A DNA stretch of 8,322 bases from Polaromonas sp. (lineage in GTDB: Bacteria; Pseudomonadota; Gammaproteobacteria; Burkholderiales; Burkholderiaceae_C), in contig JAJAYS010000183.1 in NCBI GenBank assembly GCA_026786065.1, positions 1 through 8,322 of the forward strand. The letters are read 5' to 3'. The notes beneath the pieces were generated by a model that did no database searches, had not been told where the DNA came from, and worked only from the letters and a program-made list of their open reading frames with translations. A program made the position numbers and the translations under genes. Below, piece after piece: positions 4,688-8,322 of this stretch. Positions within the stretch are counted from its first letter, which is position 1. Each line of letters starts with the position of its first letter.

Positions 4688-5874
4688 GGCGCTTTGCAAC
4701 CGGTTTCAGCGGCGTCAAAACCGAGCGTGTCCAGCACCGATTTCGGGTGCAGAAAGCCTTCGACCGGCGCCAGTTCGGCGATGCCGTTGCCGTGCACCAG
4801 CAGCAGCGGCTGGCGCAGCTGGCCGTCCCAGGCACAAAAGCTCACCGCCTGACCTTTGTAGCCGTCGAAGGTCAGCTCGCCCTGCTTCAGCGACTTGAGC
4901 TGCTGCGCAAAACCGGCTTTGGCGTCCTGGCTCACCAGGTCGGCAATGGCGCGGGTCGCCAGCCAGGCGGCCCAGTCGTAGCTGCCCATCGCGCGGTTGG
5001 CGAGCCTGAAAAAGCGCCGGTTCAACTGCGGCGCGCCGTGTCGCTCATACCAGTTGCTCCAGGCCTGCGGGCTCAAGCCGTTGCTGCCGACAACCGGGCG
5101 GGCCAACAAGGTTCGGTAGGGCAAAGCGCGAGCGAACTCGCCGGCAGCGTCCAGCACTACCACTACCTCGTAGTCGGCATTGGCCGTCAGCAGCCGCACG
5201 TTGCCAAGGTCACGCTCGCGCGGGTCGTTGGACAGCGTGAAAACGCGCTGCGCTACCGGCTTCAGGCCAAAGCGCTTGGCGCTGCGGTTGAAGGCCGCCA
5301 GCAGCAGCGCATCCTGCGGGCCGGGGCCATGCAGCACCAGCGGCCGGGTCCATTTGCGGGAAACCAGCCATTGGGCCAGCGCGTCGGACAGCATGGCCTG
5401 ACTTGGCAGCGTGTGCAGCAAGTGCGGCGCGCACTGGGCGGCGCGCAGCGCGTCCTCGGGCGCGGCCGCATTGAACAAAATCAGGTTTTTACCGCGCGCG
5501 GCGGTGGTGGCGCTGACCACACCGGCCGCCGGCAGCTCCAGCACGATGTGGCGCACCCCCTGGCGTGCCAGCGCGTCGATGGCCCCCGGAATGCCGGCAA
5601 GGTCTGCCGCTTCGAGCGGGATCACCCGCGAGGTGTCGAAACCCGCCGCCTGAAGACCGAAAGCGGCGTCGTCCAGTGCCAGTTTGGCAGCGACGATTGC
5701 CCGGCCAGCCGGCGCAGCGGGGTAGCCTTTTTCAAGCGCCTGGATGGCATAGCGCTCGTCGTCGGCCAGGCTCAAAAAACCCACCGGAAGTTCGCGTGCG
5801 GCCAGCGGCGCCACCGCGCCCGCCAAGCCGAGCGCGGCCATCACCGACCACATCACGAAAGCAGAACGGCTCAT
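4684..5874 (-). CDS. Periplasmic substrate-binding protein of a PQQ-dependent alcohol dehydrogenase-linked ABC system
   Basis: A 396-residue secreted protein. Residues 1-27 form a signal peptide (SRS n-region, hydrophobic core, APLAA before RELP). The mature part is a type I periplasmic-binding fold like the branched-chain amino-acid binders. Motifs that I associate with the PQQ-system family are GVRHIVLELPAA (106-117), NLILFNAAAPEDALR (130-144), HLLHTLPSQAMLSDALAQWL (151-170), DYEVVVVLDAAGEF (234-247), SFCAWDGQLRQPLLL (345-359), GFLHPKSVLDTLGFD (383-397 region, near the C-terminus) and a terminal Cys393. Cysteines at 148, 347 and 393 could form a disulfide. ATG 5874 was chosen because it starts the signal peptide 4 nt after the receptor stop. 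An upstream in-frame start at 6021 would overlap the receptor gene and hide the signal peptide. The ligand is unknown. In related clusters the gene accompanies quinoprotein alcohol dehydrogenases. Confidence 0.88.
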   Translation of the reverse strand: MSRSAFVMWSVMAALGLAGAVAPLAARELPVGFLSLADDERYAIQALEKGYPAAPAGRAIVAAKLALDDAAFGLQAAGFDTSRVIPLEAADLAGIPGAIDALARQGVRHIVLELPAAGVVSATTAARGKNLILFNAAAPEDALRAAQCAPHLLHTLPSQAMLSDALAQWLVSRKWTRPLVLHGPGPQDALLLAAFNRSAKRFGLKPVAQRVFTLSNDPRERDLGNVRLLTANADYEVVVVLDAAGEFARALPYRTLLARPVVGSNGLSPQAWSNWYERHGAPQLNRRFFRLANRAMGSYDWAAWLATRAIADLVSQDAKAGFAQQLKSLKQGELTFDGYKGQAVSFCAWDGQLRQPLLLVHGNGIAELAPVEGFLHPKSVLDTLGFDAAETGCKAP

Positions 5875-5878
5875 CTTG

Positions 5879-8206
5879 CTAATCCCATACATAGCGTGCC
5901 CCGACCAGGATGGAACGACCGGCGCCCGGTGCCAGAAAGCGCGCTGCGGCCGCTTCTTCACCCGGCTGAAGCGCCCGGCCGGCGGGAAACAGATCCCGAT
6001 TGCTGCCGGCAAAGCTGGCATAGCGCTGTTTCAGCGCATTGTTGACTCGCAGGTAGCTCTGCCAATGCGGCGTCAGCTGGTAGCTGCTGCGCAGGTGCAG
6101 CAGCTTGTGGCCGGCAAGCCGACCGAGCTCCGGCCGTAAACCGCTTTCGTTGCCGGCCACTGCCTGCGACGACGCCGCCAAGAGGTCGGCTCCCAGATTG
6201 AGGCGCGCCGTGGCGCGCCAGGTCACGCTGGCCTTCAACGCATGCTGCGGCAAACCCGCAATCGGCGTGCCGCCGCTGAAACGGTTGGGCTCGGCGTCGG
6301 TGCTCAGCGGGCCCTGTAGCACGCCTTCACCGAGGTACACCGCCTGCAGCCAGGTGTAGCTGCCCTGCCAGCGCCAGTTGCCCGTAACCGACTGGGCGGA
6401 CAGCTCCAGGCCACGGCGCAGCGTGCGGTCGATGTTGCTGAAATACCCGCCCTGCGAAACCCCGGAGCGCACGAACACGAGATCGTCCTTGCTGACCGTT
6501 CGAAATAATGCCGCAGACAACTCAGTGCCGGTTGCCGGTCGGGTCCGAAGCCCGACCTCGACCGTGCGTGCCACCACCTGCTTGAGGTAGGGGTCCGCCT
6601 GCAGCCCGGTTGGCAGCACACAGGGACGGGCCGGGTCGGCGCAGCCCAGTTCCAGTGCGGTTGGCACGCGCGTGCCCTGCGACCAGTTGCCGAACAGCGT
6701 CAGCGCAGAACCCAGCGCGTGGGTTGCGCCGACGGCCGGGTTGAGCTTGCTGTAGCTGAAGGACTCGTCGGCAGGGCCGGTGCCGGAATCGAGCGTGTTG
6801 CGCACGCGCGTGCGGTTGTAGCGCGCCGACAGCGTCAGTTGCGTGTCGGGGCCCAGCGCGATCACGTCGGAGCCGTACAGGCTGGCGGTGGCGCTGTCGC
6901 CGCGCAGAGACACCTGCTGTTCGACCGGTTCGGCCAGGTCCGGCCGCGCAACACGGCTACCGTCGAATGCCGCGAGCTGCTCAAACTGGTCATAGCCAAT
7001 GCGGCTGCCGACGTAGCCCGTCCCTGCGGTCAGTTGGTGCGCGCCGGACTTGCCGCTCCACTGCAGCCCCACGCCGCCAGAAGACTGGTCCGCCCGGCTC
7101 CGGTTGACGACGGCGGTGTGGCCGACGTAGCCGGGGTCGGATGGGTCGGCGCAAGCCGGCGCGGTCGGCGTGGTCTGGCAGCCCGCCAGCCAGTCGGTCC
7201 ATTTGCCGTTGACATCGCCGGTGCTGCCGTCGCGTTGCCCTTTGCGCAGCCACGCCGATGCGGACACCCGCTGCTGCGCGTCCAACGCGTGGTTGAATGT
7301 AAAGTTCAGCAAGCGGGCGCGCTGCCGCGTCCGGTCTTCGAAGGTGTATCCGCTACGGCGGTCAATGTTGTACAGGCTTTGACTCAGCAGCCCGTTGCCA
7401 ACCAGCTCGCTGCGGGCCTGCAGATAACTGAGGCCCCAATCGCTGGCGCCCTGCTGCCGGCCCAACTTCAGGAACAAATTGCCCAACTCGCCGGGCGATT
7501 CGTCGCGCCAACCGCGCTCGCGAAACTGCGTGCCGGCAGCGTAGGCATGCCAGCCTTCGCCCCACTCGCGGCCGTGGCTGAAATCCAGCCGGCGCCGGCC
7601 GAAGCTGGCCAGCGAAACATCGACTTCGGTGCCGGGGTGGGTCGCACCCGACTTGGTGGTCAGCACCAGTGCGCCGCCCAGCGTGTTCAAGCCGAAAAGC
7701 GGGTTGGAACCGGGCAGCAGCGCCAGCCCGGAGATCGCGGCTTCAGGCAGCAGATCCCAATTCATCACGTCACCGAAGGGCTCGTTGATGCGCACTCCGT
7801 CGAGGTAAACCGACAAGCCCTGCGCACTTCCCAGCGTCGGGGACAGGCGCTGACCGCGGTAGTTCACATCGACCTGAAACGGGCTGCCCTGCACCTCGTT
7901 GACGGTCACGCCCTGCAGTTGACGGTTCATGAACTCGGGCAGGCTTGCGCCGCCAGACCGCTCAATGGCGGCGTCGTCGGCCGTCTGCACGTTGCCGGGG
8001 TAGCGGTCGCGCTCCTCGGCGAGCCCCGGAAGCGGAGCGCGGCCAAGAACGTCGATCTGGCCCAAAAGCGGAACGGCACTGGCTGGCGCTGACGCGGCGG
8101 GCTGCGGCTGCGCCTGCACGCCGCCGCACAGCAGCACCAGCAGCAGCCTCGCCCCGCCGGTAAACAGCCGGTAGCGCATGCGGGTGCTCAGAATCTCACC
8201 GTTCAT
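5879..8206 (-). CDS. TonB-dependent outer-membrane receptor
   Basis: A 775-residue outer-membrane receptor expected to import a scarce ligand using TonB-ExbBD energy. It begins with a signal peptide (residues 1-32, ending VQA before QPQP), then an Ala/Pro/Ser linker and the possible TonB box QIDVLG (50-55). The plug domain (~50-190) shows PGNVQ (70-74), FMNRQLQGVTVNEVQGSPFQ (92-111), VYLDGVRINEPFGDVMNWDL (133-152) and GSNPLFGLNTLGGAL (166-180). The rest is a beta-barrel with alternating strands, ending RYVWD. Cysteine pairs 343/352 and 522/529 lie in likely extracellular loops. ATG 8206 has GGGAG 7 nt upstream. A TTG at 8209 is less likely. The gene is first in a leftward operon with the PQQ-linked binding protein 4 nt downstream. 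Its ligand is not identifiable; a cofactor, a metal complex such as a lanthanide chelate, or an alcohol are possibilities by context only. Confidence 0.92.
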   Translation of the reverse strand: MNGEILSTRMRYRLFTGGARLLLVLLCGGVQAQPQPAASAPASAVPLLGQIDVLGRAPLPGLAEERDRYPGNVQTADDAAIERSGGASLPEFMNRQLQGVTVNEVQGSPFQVDVNYRGQRLSPTLGSAQGLSVYLDGVRINEPFGDVMNWDLLPEAAISGLALLPGSNPLFGLNTLGGALVLTTKSGATHPGTEVDVSLASFGRRRLDFSHGREWGEGWHAYAAGTQFRERGWRDESPGELGNLFLKLGRQQGASDWGLSYLQARSELVGNGLLSQSLYNIDRRSGYTFEDRTRQRARLLNFTFNHALDAQQRVSASAWLRKGQRDGSTGDVNGKWTDWLAGCQTTPTAPACADPSDPGYVGHTAVVNRSRADQSSGGVGLQWSGKSGAHQLTAGTGYVGSRIGYDQFEQLAAFDGSRVARPDLAEPVEQQVSLRGDSATASLYGSDVIALGPDTQLTLSARYNRTRVRNTLDSGTGPADESFSYSKLNPAVGATHALGSALTLFGNWSQGTRVPTALELGCADPARPCVLPTGLQADPYLKQVVARTVEVGLRTRPATGTELSAALFRTVSKDDLVFVRSGVSQGGYFSNIDRTLRRGLELSAQSVTGNWRWQGSYTWLQAVYLGEGVLQGPLSTDAEPNRFSGGTPIAGLPQHALKASVTWRATARLNLGADLLAASSQAVAGNESGLRPELGRLAGHKLLHLRSSYQLTPHWQSYLRVNNALKQRYASFAGSNRDLFPAGRALQPGEEAAAARFLAPGAGRSILVGARYVWD

Positions 8207-8322
8207 CAAACTACTCCCTTTTTTTCAATACAGACTCAGCCCCGGCGCTTGTGCGCCGGCTCGATAAAACTTGCGATCCCGCCCGCCGCCGCTGCATAGT
8301 CAAGAGCCCCGCGCGGCGCTTC
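8207..8322 (-). promoter_or_regulatory. Leader/promoter region of the receptor operon with a hairpin
   Basis: Read on the - strand this region leads into the receptor gene. GGGAG (8218-8214) is a good ribosome binding site 7 nt before ATG 8206. CCGGCGC (8242-8248) and GCGCCGG (8253-8259) form a perfect 7-bp stem with loop TTGT about 36 nt before the ATG, with no T-run after it in the - direction. TTGACT (8303-8298) resembles a -35 box, but no -10 stands at the right distance. TTTTAT (8269-8264) is a poor -10 candidate without a -35. The region is cut by the window edge. Confidence 0.4.

Noticed and set aside
4660..6045. 461-codon open frame on the + strand opposite the substrate-binding gene
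   Set aside because: It is a shadow of a GC-rich gene: the composition is Arg/Gln/Gly/Ala-rich without family motifs, whereas the - strand frame shows a signal peptide and recognised motifs.
6719..8092. 457-codon open frame on the + strand inside the receptor gene
   Set aside because: Fully antisense to the clear TonB receptor. No domain is visible, and it is a typical third-position GC shadow.
1..8322. CRISPR array, insertion sequence or phage genes
   Set aside because: No regularly spaced direct repeats, transposase or integrase motifs, or terminal inverted repeats flanking a gene are visible.

Overview
The window looks like chromosomal DNA of a betaproteobacterium, most likely Burkholderiales/Comamonadaceae. 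The evidence is its high GC, the kind of intergenic repeat present in two copies, and the close family match of most proteins to that group. This assignment is inferred from reading the sequence, not from a database search.

Left part, + strand (1-1330). The window opens with the last 23 codons of an unidentified hydrophobic protein. Its stop lies inside a ~60-bp repeat that ends in a T-run (copy 1). A strong GC-rich hairpin follows, then ~190 bases with no gene that I can see. Next is a toxin-antitoxin module of HigBA type with lower GC than the rest. It has a TTGACC -35-like box, a perfect 15-bp palindrome just before the toxin start, a toxin gene broken by two opposite 1-base frameshifts, and an intact overlapping XRE-family antitoxin gene. 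The following 316 bases hold only a doubtful 25-codon ORF, a small hairpin and a TACAAT -10-like box.

Middle part (1330-3870). A 399-residue cation:proton antiporter of the CPA2 type lies on the + strand and is followed by copy 2 of the repeat, again ending in T-rich sequence. Convergent to it on the - strand is an XdhC/CoxI-family molybdenum-enzyme maturation protein, with no molybdenum hydroxylase gene in view. Upstream of it (in its own direction) sits an intrinsic terminator made of interlocked inverted repeats, which closes the next operon.

Right part, - strand (3869-8322). Three tightly packed genes are read leftwards: a TonB-dependent outer-membrane receptor, a periplasmic substrate-binding protein of the family tied to PQQ-dependent alcohol dehydrogenase systems, and an ABC-2 type permease of the PedC family. 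The gaps are 4 nt and a 4-nt GTGA overlap, so the three are probably cotranscribed and translationally coupled. Together they look like the envelope and transport part of a periplasmic PQQ/quinoprotein alcohol-oxidation system. The partners usually found in such clusters (ABC ATPase, beta-propeller protein, the dehydrogenase itself, cytochrome c) are not between these genes. They must lie beyond the right edge, lie elsewhere, or be absent.

The most notable items are the ATPase-less PQQ-type ABC pair coupled to a TonB receptor, the toxin with two compensating frameshifts beside an intact antitoxin, the duplicated repeat/terminator element, and the interlocked hairpins between the permease and xdhC-like genes.
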